NCBI RefSeq assembly: GCF_023146395.1
Contig: NZ_JAGLCD010000008.1
Location: 124,001-188,000 of the forward strand
DNA from: Aeromicrobium sp.
GTDB lineage: Bacteria > Actinomycetota > Actinomycetes > Propionibacteriales > Nocardioidaceae
Reading direction: 5' to 3'
Length of the DNA stretch: 64,000 bases
Shown: positions 36,150 through 44,511 of the stretch, piece by piece
How positions within the stretch are numbered: position 1 is the stretch's first letter
Layout: each line of letters starts with the position of its first letter
The notes under the pieces: model-generated
The model's database searches: none
Told to the model about the DNA's origin: nothing
What the model saw: only the letters and a program-made list of their open reading frames with translations
Position numbers and translations under genes: made by a program

Positions 36150-36247
36150 CAGTTCTCCTGGTGGTGTCGGACTGGCGTGCTGCGGTGGTGGGTGTGGGGT
36201 CGTGCAGCTGGCGTCGCGCCGTTGCGGGCCAGGGCTGGTGGTCGAGG

Positions 36248-37090
36248 TCAGCTGCCGTAGAGCGCCTCGAAGTTGCGGTGGAAGAAGTGGTCGGCGAGCT
36301 CGCCGTCGCCGGCGGCGGCCGCGAGGCGTGCGTGCTCGCCGGCGAAGTCGCCCCACGGGGCGTCGGTCGCGAAGAGGATCCGGTCATGGCCGATGCCGCG
36401 CTTCTCGATCTCGTCCACGAGCCACAGCGGGGCGAAGCCGATCGTCCAGCTCGTGTCGGTGTAGACCTGCTTGCCCGCCTCGATCCAGTCGAAGAGGCGG
36501 CCGCCGATGAGCTTCATGTGGCCGCTCATGCCGCCGCCGAGGTGGACCAGGTGGATCTTGACCTCGTCGCCGTACCGGTCGACGAGATGACCGATCTGGT
36601 CGATGTCGCTCGCGGCGCCTGGCGAGGTGTGCACGTGCACCACGAGGTCGTGCTGGGCGGCGGCCGTGAAGATGCGGTCGATCTGCTCGGCGCAGTCGGG
36701 GTCGGTGGGCGAGCCGCCGAGGAGGAAGCTCGTCTTGAGCGCCTTGACCCCTCGCTCGGTCGCCAGGGCGAGGGCGCCGTCGTTGCGCGCGGCGTCAGAG
36801 GCCTTGGGCGAGACCCACAGGCCGCAGCTGACCCGGTCGTCGGCCTGGGCGGCCTCGATCGCGAGCGGGTTGAGGTCGAACGCGGCGTCGGGGATCGGCA
36901 CGCCGTAGTTCGGCAGCACCAGCGCCCGCTCGGTACCCTCGGCGTCGAGCGTCGCGAGGAACTCCGCGACCGTGGCCTTGGCGGTGATGTCGGCCTGGAC
37001 CGGCGGGCCGCCGTAGAAGGCGTACTCCGGCAGCCGGCCGATGTGGCGGTGGGAGTCCCAGTGGGGTCGCGCACCGTGAGCCGAGGTCAT
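36248..37090 (-). CDS. amidohydrolase-superfamily metal-dependent hydrolase
   Basis: TIM-barrel hydrolase (amidohydrolase_2 type) of 280 residues. Metal ligands are visible as HRH in HWDSHRHIGRL, HVH in LVVHVHTSPG, the His of IHLVHLGGG, and the Asp of FATDAPWGDF. Such enzymes hydrolyse or decarboxylate ring and amide compounds. It is the first gene of the nitrilase operon, 98 bases before the 0572-type gene. A shared transcript is likely because no terminator is seen in that gap. Confidence 0.83.
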   Translation of the reverse strand: MTSAHGARPHWDSHRHIGRLPEYAFYGGPPVQADITAKATVAEFLATLDAEGTERALVLPNYGVPIPDAAFDLNPLAIEAAQADDRVSCGLWVSPKASDAARNDGALALATERGVKALKTSFLLGGSPTDPDCAEQIDRIFTAAAQHDLVVHVHTSPGAASDIDQIGHLVDRYGDEVKIHLVHLGGGMSGHMKLIGGRLFDWIEAGKQVYTDTSWTIGFAPLWLVDEIEKRGIGHDRILFATDAPWGDFAGEHARLAAAAGDGELADHFFHRNFEALYGS

Positions 37091-37123
37091 GGCTCAAGTT
37101 CACGGCCCAGATGTTGCCGACTG

Positions 37124-37182
37124 GTTCCACCCGGAACAAGAGCGTGTGAGGTCGCGTGTCATCCACGTTTCGTGTCGACACG
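37124..37182 (-). promoter_or_regulatory. palindromes upstream of the nitrilase operon
   Basis: Two symmetric sites lie in the 172-base gap before the operon: GTTCC-accc-GGAAC at 37124-37137 and the perfect 12-bp palindrome cgtgtcgacacg at 37171-37182. They are candidate operators. I looked for a GlnR-type a/b site array and found only a weak partial match (GAAAC-n6-GACAC). Confidence 0.4.
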
Positions 37183-37262
37183 GCCGCGCCGGGCGGTCGC
37201 CCGTGGCCGGTTGTCGCTCGGGTCTGCCCGGGCCGATCCACCGACGCCACGCCCGCGAACGG

Positions 37263-37299
37263 CGAAGCCCCTCCAGGACCGGGTCCTGGAGGGGCTTCG
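37263..37299 (-). terminator. hairpin terminator of fba
   Basis: Perfect 18-bp inverted repeat (cgaagcccctccaggacc and its complement) around a single central base, 14 bases after the fba stop. It separates fba from the nitrilase operon promoter. Confidence 0.85.
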
Positions 37300-37313
37300 C
37301 ACCTGAGCAGGAC

Positions 37314-38333
<1,020 letters not shown>

Positions 38334-38411
38334 GAAGGCTCCTGGGTCACGGCGGGTCAGAGGTGGAGACGCGGACGATGTCCGCAGGCCAGTATTCCAG
38401 CCGTGCGGCTG

Positions 38412-39773
38412 TCAGGCACCGAGGGCCTTGACCGCCGCGCGCGCCGCGACCTGGATCGGGCTCCACACCGAGGCGAACGGTGGCGCATACGCGAGATCCA
38501 GCATCACGACGTCGTCGACCGTCATGCCCGCGGCGAGCGCCGTGGCCGCAGCGTCGACCCGGAGCCCGGCGTTCTCGGTGCCCACGACCTGCACCCCGAG
38601 CAGGCGCCGCGACCCGCGGTCGGCCACCAGGAGCACCGTCATGGAGCCCGCATCGGGCATGTACCCCGCCCGGTCGCTGGTCTGGATCGAGACGACGACC
38701 GGATCGAAGCCGGCGTCCCGGGCCTGCTGCTCACCCAGTCCGGTGCGCGAGATCTCCAGGGCGCAGAACTTGGTGATCGCGGTCTGGACGACGCCCGGGA
38801 AGGTCAGCCGGTTCGGCTCCTGGAGCAGCGTGGCCGCGACGTCGTCGGCCACGACCATCCCCTGCTTGTTGGCGTGCGTGCCGAGCGGCAGGTGGATCGG
38901 CAGATCGGTCGTGCGGTCGCGCGTCTCGACGCAGTCGCCCGCGGCCCAGATCCGGTCGGCTCCGACGACCCGCTGGCGCGCGTCGGTCACGATGCCGCCC
39001 TTGACCCCGGTGGGCAGGCCCGCGGCGGCGGCCAGGTCGGACCTGGCCCTGACGCCAAGGCCGAGCACGACGAGGTCGGCGGGGAGCGTCCGCCCGCCGA
39101 CGACGACACCGCGGACGTGACCGTCGTCGTCGAGCTCGAAGCCCTCGACCTCCGCCCCGGTCAGCAGCTCGATGCCGCGGGCGCGCATCGTCTCGGCGAC
39201 GATCTCACCCAGGGCCGGCTCGATGATCGACAGGGGCACCGGCGCGCGCTCGACGACCGTCGTGCCGATCCCGCGCACCACGAACGCCTCCGCCATCTCC
39301 AGGCCGACGTAGCCGCTGCCCACGACGACGACGTCCTGCGGCTTCTCCTCGAGCGCCTCGATCACGGCCCGGCCGTCCCCGAGGCTCTGCACGCCGAGGA
39401 TGCCGGCGCCGTCGATGCCGGGCAGGTCGGGCCGCAGCGGCTCGGCGCCCGTGGCGATGATCAGCACCTCGAAGCCGATGCGCTCGCCTGCGGCGGTGTG
39501 GACCTCGCGCGCCTCGAGATCGATCGCGACGACCTCGGTGTCGGTGCGCAGGTCGATACCGTTCCGGCGGTGCTCCTCGGGGGTGCGCGCCACGAGATCA
39601 TCGGCCGACTCGACCTCGCCCGCGACCCAGTAGGGGATGCCGCACGCGGAGTACGAGGTCCACTCGCCCCGCTCCAGCACGATCACCTCGTCGGAGTCCG
39701 GAAGACGACGACGCAGCGCCGCCGCGGCGCTCATGCCAGCGGCGTCACCACCGATCACGACGACGTGGGCCAT
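38412..39773 (-). CDS. FAD-dependent pyridine nucleotide-disulfide oxidoreductase (CoA-disulfide reductase/NADH oxidase-like)
   Basis: A 453-residue flavoprotein with FAD site VVVIGGDAAGMSAAAALRR, a single redox Cys in TSYSACGIPYW typical of CoA-disulfide reductase and NADH oxidases, NAD(P)H site VVVVGSGYVGLEMAEAF, and WAAGDCVE. The C-terminal dimerisation domain includes GVVQTAITKFCALEISRTGL. It may act in thiol balance or oxygen reduction. The ATG follows a -10 box by 7 bases. Confidence 0.87.
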   Translation of the reverse strand: MAHVVVIGGDAAGMSAAAALRRRLPDSDEVIVLERGEWTSYSACGIPYWVAGEVESADDLVARTPEEHRRNGIDLRTDTEVVAIDLEAREVHTAAGERIGFEVLIIATGAEPLRPDLPGIDGAGILGVQSLGDGRAVIEALEEKPQDVVVVGSGYVGLEMAEAFVVRGIGTTVVERAPVPLSIIEPALGEIVAETMRARGIELLTGAEVEGFELDDDGHVRGVVVGGRTLPADLVVLGLGVRARSDLAAAAGLPTGVKGGIVTDARQRVVGADRIWAAGDCVETRDRTTDLPIHLPLGTHANKQGMVVADDVAATLLQEPNRLTFPGVVQTAITKFCALEISRTGLGEQQARDAGFDPVVVSIQTSDRAGYMPDAGSMTVLLVADRGSRRLLGVQVVGTENAGLRVDAAATALAAGMTVDDVVMLDLAYAPPFASVWSPIQVAARAAVKALGA

Positions 39774-39780
39774 GCGGCCG

Positions 39781-39786
39781 AGCCTA
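39781..39786 (-). promoter_or_regulatory. -10 box of the FAD oxidoreductase gene
   Basis: TAGGCT on the minus strand, 7 nt before the ATG. Leaderless pattern. Confidence 0.5.
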
Positions 39787-39820
39787 GGCGCACCCCCGCG
39801 AGCCCGCTGAGCGCCAGCGG

Positions 39821-40285
39821 TCAGCCGACGTGCTTCTCGAACCAGTGCTGGGCGTACGGGTTGTCGTTGTAGCGGGGCACCTCGCGATAGCCCGATCGCC
39901 GGTACATCGCGATCGCCGCGGTCAGCTCGGCATTCGTGTCGAGCCGCACGACGGGGCGTCCGTGCCGGACTGCCTCGGTCTCGAGCCGGGTCAGCAGCCG
40001 CTGCGCGACCCCGCGGCCCCGCCAGTCGCGATTCACCCACATGCGCTTGATCTCGGCCACGCCGGGCTCCAGCCACCGCAGGGCCCCACAGCCGACGACC
40101 TCGACCCCCGAGCGACCCACCAGGAACAGACCACGGTCGCCGGTGAACTCGAGCTCGTCCTGGGCGGCCTGATCCGGGTCGAAGCCCGTCGCGAAGATCT
40201 CGTCGAGCTCACGCAGATAGGCCGCGACCGCAGCACGGGCGGCTGCCGAGCTCGGCTCCACGACCTCGACGACGACGTCGGACAT
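39821..40285 (-). CDS. GNAT-family N-acetyltransferase
   Basis: Acetyl-CoA-dependent transferase of 154 residues. The acetyl-CoA loop is in MWVNRDWRGRGVAQRLLTRL, followed by LDTNAELTAAIAMYRRSGYREV, the usual end of a GNAT domain. Substrate unknown. A TAGCAT box 7 bases before the ATG suggests an independent leaderless transcript. Confidence 0.85.
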   Translation of the reverse strand: MSDVVVEVVEPSSAAARAAVAAYLRELDEIFATGFDPDQAAQDELEFTGDRGLFLVGRSGVEVVGCGALRWLEPGVAEIKRMWVNRDWRGRGVAQRLLTRLETEAVRHGRPVVRLDTNAELTAAIAMYRRSGYREVPRYNDNPYAQHWFEKHVG

Positions 40286-40292
40286 GCCGCCG

Positions 40293-40298
40293 ATGCTA
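40293..40298 (-). promoter_or_regulatory. -10 box of the GNAT gene
   Basis: TAGCAT on the minus strand, 7 nt before the ATG at 40285. It overlaps the stop of the upstream trmH-type gene. Confidence 0.5.
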
Positions 40299-40940
40299 GT
40301 CAGCCGGCTGGGCCGCGTGCTGGCGGATCCAGGCGTGCATCGCCACGGCCGCGGCTGCGCCGGCGTTGATCGACCGGGTCGAGCCGAACTGGGCGATCGA
40401 GAGCAGCCGCTCGCTGGCCGTGCGCGCCTCCTCGCTCAGGCCCGGGCCTTCCTGCCCGAACACCAGCACGCACCGCGCGGGCAGGCCCGCCGACTCGATC
40501 GGCTCCGATCCCTCGACGTTGTCGATGCCGAGCAGCGGCAGATCGCGCTCGGCCGCCCACGCCACGAGGTCGGCGACGGTCTCGTGATGACGCACGTGCT
40601 GGTAGCGGTCGGTGACCATCGCCCCGCGCCGGTTCCACCGGCGTCGCCCCACGACGTGCACCTCGGCCGCGAGGAACGCGTTGGCCGTGCGCACGATCGA
40701 GCCGATGTTGAAGTCGTGCTGCCAGTTCTCGATCGCGACGTGGAACCCGTGGCGTCGCGTGTCGAGGTCGGCGACGATCGCCTCGTGGCGCCAGTAGCGG
40801 TAGCGGTCGACGACGTTGCGGCGATCGCCCGCCGCCAGCAGCTCGGGGTCCCAGTGGTCACCGGCCGGGAGTGGCCCGTCCCAGGGCCCGACGCCGACCT
40901 CCGGCCGCTCCGGCCCGGGCCCATCGGGCTCCTGGGTCAT
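40296..40940 (-). CDS. SpoU/TrmH-family RNA 2'-O-methyltransferase
   Basis: SPOUT-fold RNA ribose methyltransferase of 214 residues. The three knot motifs are [35 protein letters not shown] and [21 protein letters not shown]. Target (tRNA or rRNA) is not evident. Its ATG overlaps the pyrE stop, as commonly seen next to pyrE in actinobacteria. Confidence 0.9.
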   Translation of the reverse strand: MTQEPDGPGPERPEVGVGPWDGPLPAGDHWDPELLAAGDRRNVVDRYRYWRHEAIVADLDTRRHGFHVAIENWQHDFNIGSIVRTANAFLAAEVHVVGRRRWNRRGAMVTDRYQHVRHHETVADLVAWAAERDLPLLGIDNVEGSEPIESAGLPARCVLVFGQEGPGLSEEARTASERLLSIAQFGSTRSINAGAAAAVAMHAWIRQHAAQPAD

Positions 40941-41587
40941 GCCCCGTAGGCGCTGCGGTACTGCCGCACGGCCTCGAGGTGCTCGGCGTGCCGGCCGGTC
41001 TCGGCGAGGCAGGCGATGAGCTGGTCGAGATTGACGATCGCGTCGACGGCGATGCCGAGATCACGCTCGACCTCGCCGATGGCCGACAGCTCGCCCTGTC
41101 CACGCTCCTGCCGGTCGACCGCGACCGTGACCCCGACGAGCTCGGCGCCCGCGGACTCCACGATGTCGGCGACCTCGCGGATCGCGGTGCCCGCCGTGAT
41201 GACGTCGTCGATGACCAGGACCCGGCCCTCGAGCGGCGTGCCCACAATCGTGCCGCCCTCGCCGTGGTCCTTGGCCTCCTTGCGGTTGAAGCACCACGGG
41301 ACGTCGCGACCGTGCCGCTCGGCCAGCTGGACGGCCGTCGCCGCGGCGATCGGGATGCCCTTGTAGGCCGGCCCCATCAGGACGTCGAACTGCCGGTCGG
41401 CCGCCACCAGGGCGTCGGCGTAGAAGCGGCCGAGGCCCGCCAGGGCAGCGCCGGTGCGAAAGCCCCCAGCGTTGAAGAAGTACGGCGACGTGCGGCCCGA
41501 CTTGAGCGTGAACTCGCCGAAGGAGAGCACGCCGAGGTCGAGCGCGAACTCGACGAACTCCCGCTGGTAGTCGTGGACCTGCGTCAC
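40937..41587 (-). CDS. pyrE: orotate phosphoribosyltransferase PyrE
   Basis: Joins orotate to PRPP to form OMP in pyrimidine synthesis, 216 residues. The PRPP loop is [16 protein letters not shown]; other marks are [14 protein letters not shown] and [13 protein letters not shown]. It lies 24 bases after the sortase gene and is coupled to the methyltransferase gene. Confidence 0.95.
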   Translation of the reverse strand: MTQVHDYQREFVEFALDLGVLSFGEFTLKSGRTSPYFFNAGGFRTGAALAGLGRFYADALVAADRQFDVLMGPAYKGIPIAAATAVQLAERHGRDVPWCFNRKEAKDHGEGGTIVGTPLEGRVLVIDDVITAGTAIREVADIVESAGAELVGVTVAVDRQERGQGELSAIGEVERDLGIAVDAIVNLDQLIACLAETGRHAEHLEAVRQYRSAYGA

Positions 41588-41611
41588 TCTGCTCGACTCA
41601 TCGGGCTCGAC

Positions 41612-42334
41612 TCACGGGGCGGCAGGGGCGGCCTGGACCGCAGGCTTGTCCACGACGTCGAGCAGGTCGCCGATCACGACCCGGCGGTTGTCGGTGTGGA
41701 ACATCTCCGCGCAGGTGATCATCGTCAGGACCGGCTCGGTGGGCGTGGCGCCCCGCGCATTGGGGTCCGGGACGGGAAACAGCGGCCAGCCGGTCGTGTA
41801 GTCGACCTTGATCTCGTCGCCGTTCATGCGCAGCTTGTAGGTGAAGACCTGCGTGCGGGTCTCGATCTCGATGACGTCACCGGCCCGCAGGTCGGGAAGG
41901 CGCTTGAAGACCGCACCGCGGCCACTGCGGTGGCCGGCGATCACGAAGTTGCCGACCTCGCCGGGACCGACACCCTTCTCGTACCAGCCCACGCCGCTGG
42001 CCAGGGCCGACCGGCCCTGGGCGTCGAGCAGGTCGCTGCCGGGGATGATCGGCATCTCGTAGTCGCTGCCCCAACGATCGACGCGCAGCAGGCCGATCGC
42101 GTTGGAGTCGATGTTGTTGGCCCAGTCCTCGGAGATCTGCTCCTTGATCTCCTCCTGCTTCTGCGCCGCGACGATGTTGGTGCCGTAGAGCTCCCACCCG
42201 ACGTAGGCGATGAAGCCGACTCCGGTCAGCACGAGCGCCAGACCCAGGATCGTCAGAAGGCGGCTACGACGCCGCGGCTTGCGACGCCGCGGCGGAGGCG
42301 AGGAGGGCTGCTGAGGAGCCTCGATGACGGCCAT
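41612..42334 (-). CDS. class E sortase
   Basis: Membrane-bound transpeptidase of 240 residues that attaches LP(A/S)TG-type proteins to the cell wall. A basic proline-rich N-terminus precedes one transmembrane helix (LLTILGLALVLTGVGFIAYVG cut at 20 here: residues ~25-45). The catalytic His is in FVIAGHRSGRG and the Cys and Arg are in TMITCAEMFHTDNRRVVIG. ATG 42334 is preferred; a GTG 21 bases upstream is possible. The LPSTG protein at 20523 is the only candidate substrate seen. Confidence 0.88.
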   Translation of the reverse strand: MAVIEAPQQPSSPPPRRRKPRRRSRLLTILGLALVLTGVGFIAYVGWELYGTNIVAAQKQEEIKEQISEDWANNIDSNAIGLLRVDRWGSDYEMPIIPGSDLLDAQGRSALASGVGWYEKGVGPGEVGNFVIAGHRSGRGAVFKRLPDLRAGDVIEIETRTQVFTYKLRMNGDEIKVDYTTGWPLFPVPDPNARGATPTEPVLTMITCAEMFHTDNRRVVIGDLLDVVDKPAVQAAPAAP

Positions 42335-42412
42335 GATGCCGCCATCATTCCACACGACTCCGAAGAGTCGTCAGGAAATCGCGACCTCCGGTGTCCGGAC
42401 GCCATCACCTAG

Positions 42413-42443
42413 TTGACGAGCCAACCACGGGTGTGGGTACACT
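42413..42443 (+). promoter_or_regulatory. promoter in front of the C-loop hairpin
   Basis: TTGACG (42413-42418) and TACACT (42438-42443) are spaced 19 bases apart. This is the best two-box promoter in the window and points to the hairpin at 42452, with no ORF directly behind it. Confidence 0.55.
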
Positions 42444-42449
42444 GGGACC

Positions 42450-42490
42450 AGCCCCGCCGTTTCACCCCCCGAGAACGGCGGGGTCTTTAC
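42450..42490 (+). ncRNA. candidate small RNA with CCCCCC loop (6C-like)
   Basis: A 10-bp perfect stem (42452-42461 / 42474-42483) carries the 12-nt loop tcaccccccgag and is followed by TCTTTAC, a terminator-like end. With the promoter at 42413 this makes a unit of about 40 nt. The C-rich loop recalls the actinobacterial 6C small RNA, which has two such hairpins; only one is visible here. It may instead be just a terminator. Confidence 0.5.
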
Positions 42491-42526
42491 ATGTCCGGGG
42501 TCGTTCGTGCAGCGGCACCTGGCGTC

Positions 42527-42532
42527 TAGGCT
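42527..42532 (+). promoter_or_regulatory. -10 box of the aminotransferase gene
   Basis: TAGGCT ends 7 nt before ATG 42540 with no ribosome-binding site between. Confidence 0.5.
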
Positions 42533-42539
42533 CGCCGAC

Positions 42540-43700
42540 ATGGCCCGTCCCAGCACCCGCGTCGCGCACCTCGGCACCACGATCTTCGCCGAGATGAGCG
42601 CCCTGGCCGCCCGCACCGGCGCGGTCAACCTCGGCCAGGGATTCCCCGACACCAGTGGGCCGCCCGAGCTTCTCGACCGCGCCCGCGCCGCGATCGCCGC
42701 AGGCGAGAACCAGTATGCGCCCGGCCTCGGCACGCCCGAGCTGCGCGCCGCGATCGCCCGGCACCAGGCTCGCCACCACGGGATCGAGCTCGATCCCGAT
42801 CGTGAGGTCGTGGTCACGACGGGTGCCACCGAGGCCATCGCCGCGGCGGTGCTCGGACTCGTGGACCCCGGCGACGAGGTCGTCGTGCTCGAACCGTTCT
42901 ACGACTCCTACGTCGCGATGGTGCAGATGGCCGGGGCGGTGCCCGTGCCCGTCACGCTGCGGGCTCCGGAGTTCCGGCTCCCGGTCGACGAGCTCCGTGC
43001 TGCCGTCGGGCCGCGCACCCGGGCCATCATGGTCAACACCCCGCACAACCCGACGGGCGTCGTGCTGGGTGACGACGAGCTCGTGGCCCTCGCGGAGATC
43101 GCCGAGGAGCACGACCTGGTCGTCATCAGCGACGAGGTCTACGAGCATCTGACCTTCGACGGCGTCCGGCACCGGCCGCTGGCCACCGTGCCGGGCCTGA
43201 CCGACCGCACGGTGACGATCTCGAGCGCCGGGAAGTCGTTCTCGGTCACGGGCTGGAAGGTGGGCTGGGCCACGGGTCCCGCCGAGCTCGTGGGCGCCGT
43301 CATGGCCGCGAAGCAGTGGCTGAGCTACACCTCGGGCACCCCGTTCCAGGGCGCCGTCGCATGGGCTCTCGACCACGCCGACGGCTTCGTGGACCAGCTC
43401 GCCCGCGACCTGCAGGGGCAGCGCGACCTGCTGTGCGACGGCCTCGAGGCGGTGGGCTTCGACGTGATCCGACCCGCAGCCACGTACTTCGCGACGACCG
43501 ACATCCGTCCGCTCGGCTTCGACGACGGGCTCGACTTCTGTCGCCGTCTGCCCGAGCTCGCGGGTGTCGTGGCGGTGCCGCACCAGGTGCTCCACCTCGA
43601 TCCTGAGCCGGGCCGGCCGTACGTGCGGTGGGCCTTCTGCAAGAGGCCGGAGGTCATCGCTGAGGCGCTCGTCCGACTTCAGCGACTCTCGTCACGCTGA
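42540..43700 (+). CDS. PLP-dependent class I/II aminotransferase
   Basis: Fold type I aminotransferase of 386 residues. PLP site: SAGKSFSVTGWKVGW with the Schiff-base Lys, NTPHNPTGVV, SDEVYEHLTF and the C-terminal Arg in YVRWAFCKRPE. N-terminal VNLGQGFPDTSGPPELL matches the DapC/methionine/kynurenine aminotransferase group, so N-succinyl-DAP or methionine salvage are possible roles. ATG 42540 is chosen over an upstream in-frame start because a -10 box sits 7 bases before it. Confidence 0.87.
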   Translation: MARPSTRVAHLGTTIFAEMSALAARTGAVNLGQGFPDTSGPPELLDRARAAIAAGENQYAPGLGTPELRAAIARHQARHHGIELDPDREVVVTTGATEAIAAAVLGLVDPGDEVVVLEPFYDSYVAMVQMAGAVPVPVTLRAPEFRLPVDELRAAVGPRTRAIMVNTPHNPTGVVLGDDELVALAEIAEEHDLVVISDEVYEHLTFDGVRHRPLATVPGLTDRTVTISSAGKSFSVTGWKVGWATGPAELVGAVMAAKQWLSYTSGTPFQGAVAWALDHADGFVDQLARDLQGQRDLLCDGLEAVGFDVIRPAATYFATTDIRPLGFDDGLDFCRRLPELAGVVAVPHQVLHLDPEPGRPYVRWAFCKRPEVIAEALVRLQRLSSR

Positions 43701-43760
43701 ATAACGCTCCCTCCGCCCGGTCGTTGATCATGGCAGGACCCCCAGAAAGGCGGAGGCATC

Positions 43761-43874
43761 GTGGACCAGTGGCTCGGACTCATCGTCTCGACCCTCCTGC
43801 TGGTGGAGGCCTTCCTGCTCGCGGTGGTCATCTACCCCGTGCTCTTCGAACGCGGCTCGGGCCAGCAGGGCTGA
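43761..43874 (+). CDS. 37-residue single-helix membrane peptide
   Basis: A GTG with a strong site (aaaggcggaggcatc) before it opens a 37-residue frame: MDQWLGLIVSTLLLVEAFLL followed by AVVIYPVLFERGSGQQG. Residues ~5-27 form one hydrophobic helix with an acidic Glu inside, ending in a polar tail. I do not recognise the family; KdpF was considered but there are no kdp genes. The ideal ribosome-binding site argues that it is translated. Confidence 0.6.
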   Translation: MDQWLGLIVSTLLLVEAFLLAVVIYPVLFERGSGQQG

Positions 43875-43905
43875 GCGCCCGCCCTCGCCCTCGCCCTCGC
43901 CCCGG

Positions 43906-43989
43906 GGCGGTGACTTACTCGCCTATCGCCGGGGGCGGCGGTGAGGGACTCGTCGATCGAGGGCCTTGATAGACGACTACCTCACCGCC
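43906..43989. repeat. palindromic repeat element E (GGCGGTGA family)
   Basis: Left arm 43937-43954 (ggcggtgagggactcgtc) and right arm 43972-43989 match inverted at 16 of 18 positions. A first left arm begins at 43906. The order and inner words (cctatc ... gatag.cgact) follow element A at 9473. It begins 31 bases after the small membrane peptide gene. Confidence 0.8.
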
Positions 43990-44014
43990 CAGCGAAACGT
44001 CACCGAACGACAGA

Positions 44015-44037
44015 ACCCCGAACCGGGGGTTCGGGGT
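44015..44037 (-). terminator. terminator of the tRNA-Thr gene
   Basis: Perfect 10-bp stem accccgaacc / ggttcggggt with a 3-nt loop, 6 bases beyond the 3' end of the tRNA on the minus strand. Confidence 0.8.
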
Positions 44038-44043
44038 CCTGGG

Positions 44044-44119
44044 TGGAGCCGCCTGTCGGAATCGAACCGACGACCTTCTCATTACGAGTGAGACGCTCTG
44101 CCGACTGAGCTAAGGCGGC
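44044..44119 (-). tRNA. tRNA-Thr (anticodon CGT)
   Basis: A 76-nt cloverleaf on the minus strand: acceptor GCCGCCT pairs with AGGCGGC, D arm GCTC/GAGC, anticodon stem TCTCA/TGAGA with loop CTCGTAA (anticodon CGT at 34-36), T arm GTCGG TTCGATT CCGAC, discriminator T, and an encoded CCA. It reads ACG codons. A terminator hairpin follows. Confidence 0.95.
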
Positions 44120-44204
44120 GGAGTCCGCCGAGGATCGCCCGCCGGACCGAGGCCCGACTTTACCCACCCGGGGACGGGGAGGCGAATCCGGGTCGGCCGG
44201 CGCC

Positions 44205-44210
44205 TAGGAT
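44205..44210 (+). promoter_or_regulatory. -10 box of the chorismate mutase gene
   Basis: TAGGAT, 6 nt before the GTG start; leaderless pattern. Confidence 0.5.
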
Positions 44211-44216
44211 CGCGGC

Positions 44217-44507
44217 GTGAGCAATGACGACGTGACCGACGAGCTGGCCCGGATCCGGGCCAGCATCGACAACATCGATGCGGCGCTGGTGCACCTGCTC
44301 GCCGAGCGGTTCAAGCACACCCAGCGGGTCGGACGTCTCAAGGCGACCCACGACCTGCCGCCGTCCGATCCGGCGCGCGAGGCTCGTCAGATCGAACGGC
44401 TCCGGGCGCTCGCGATCGACGCCGACCTGGACCCGACCTTCGCCGAGAAGTTCCTGACGTTCATCATCGACGAGGTCATCCGCCACCACGAGGCCGCGCG
44501 TCAATGA
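44217..44507 (+). CDS. AroQ-type chorismate mutase
   Basis: Converts chorismate to prephenate for phenylalanine and tyrosine synthesis, cytoplasmic, 96 residues. All-helical AroQ fold with ARIRASIDNIDAALVHLLAE, KHTQRVGRLKATHDLPPSDP and REARQIERLR, which supply the substrate-binding Arg and Lys residues. No fused dehydratase or signal peptide is present. It ends 4 bases from the stop of the opposite-strand hydrolase. Confidence 0.9.
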   Translation: MSNDDVTDELARIRASIDNIDAALVHLLAERFKHTQRVGRLKATHDLPPSDPAREARQIERLRALAIDADLDPTFAEKFLTFIIDEVIRHHEAARQ

Positions 44508-44511
44508 CCCA

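Noticed and set aside
37091-37262. GlnR binding site ahead of the nitrilase operon
   Set aside because: Only a partial GAAAC-n6-GACAC match was found, without the full alternating a/b pattern.
42450-42490. Terminator of an upstream plus-strand gene
   Set aside because: No plus-strand gene ends before it; the upstream sortase is transcribed away from it. Kept as a possible small RNA.
43761-43874. KdpF for the small membrane peptide
   Set aside because: Size is similar but no kdpA, kdpB or kdpC gene is present and the sequence pattern differs.
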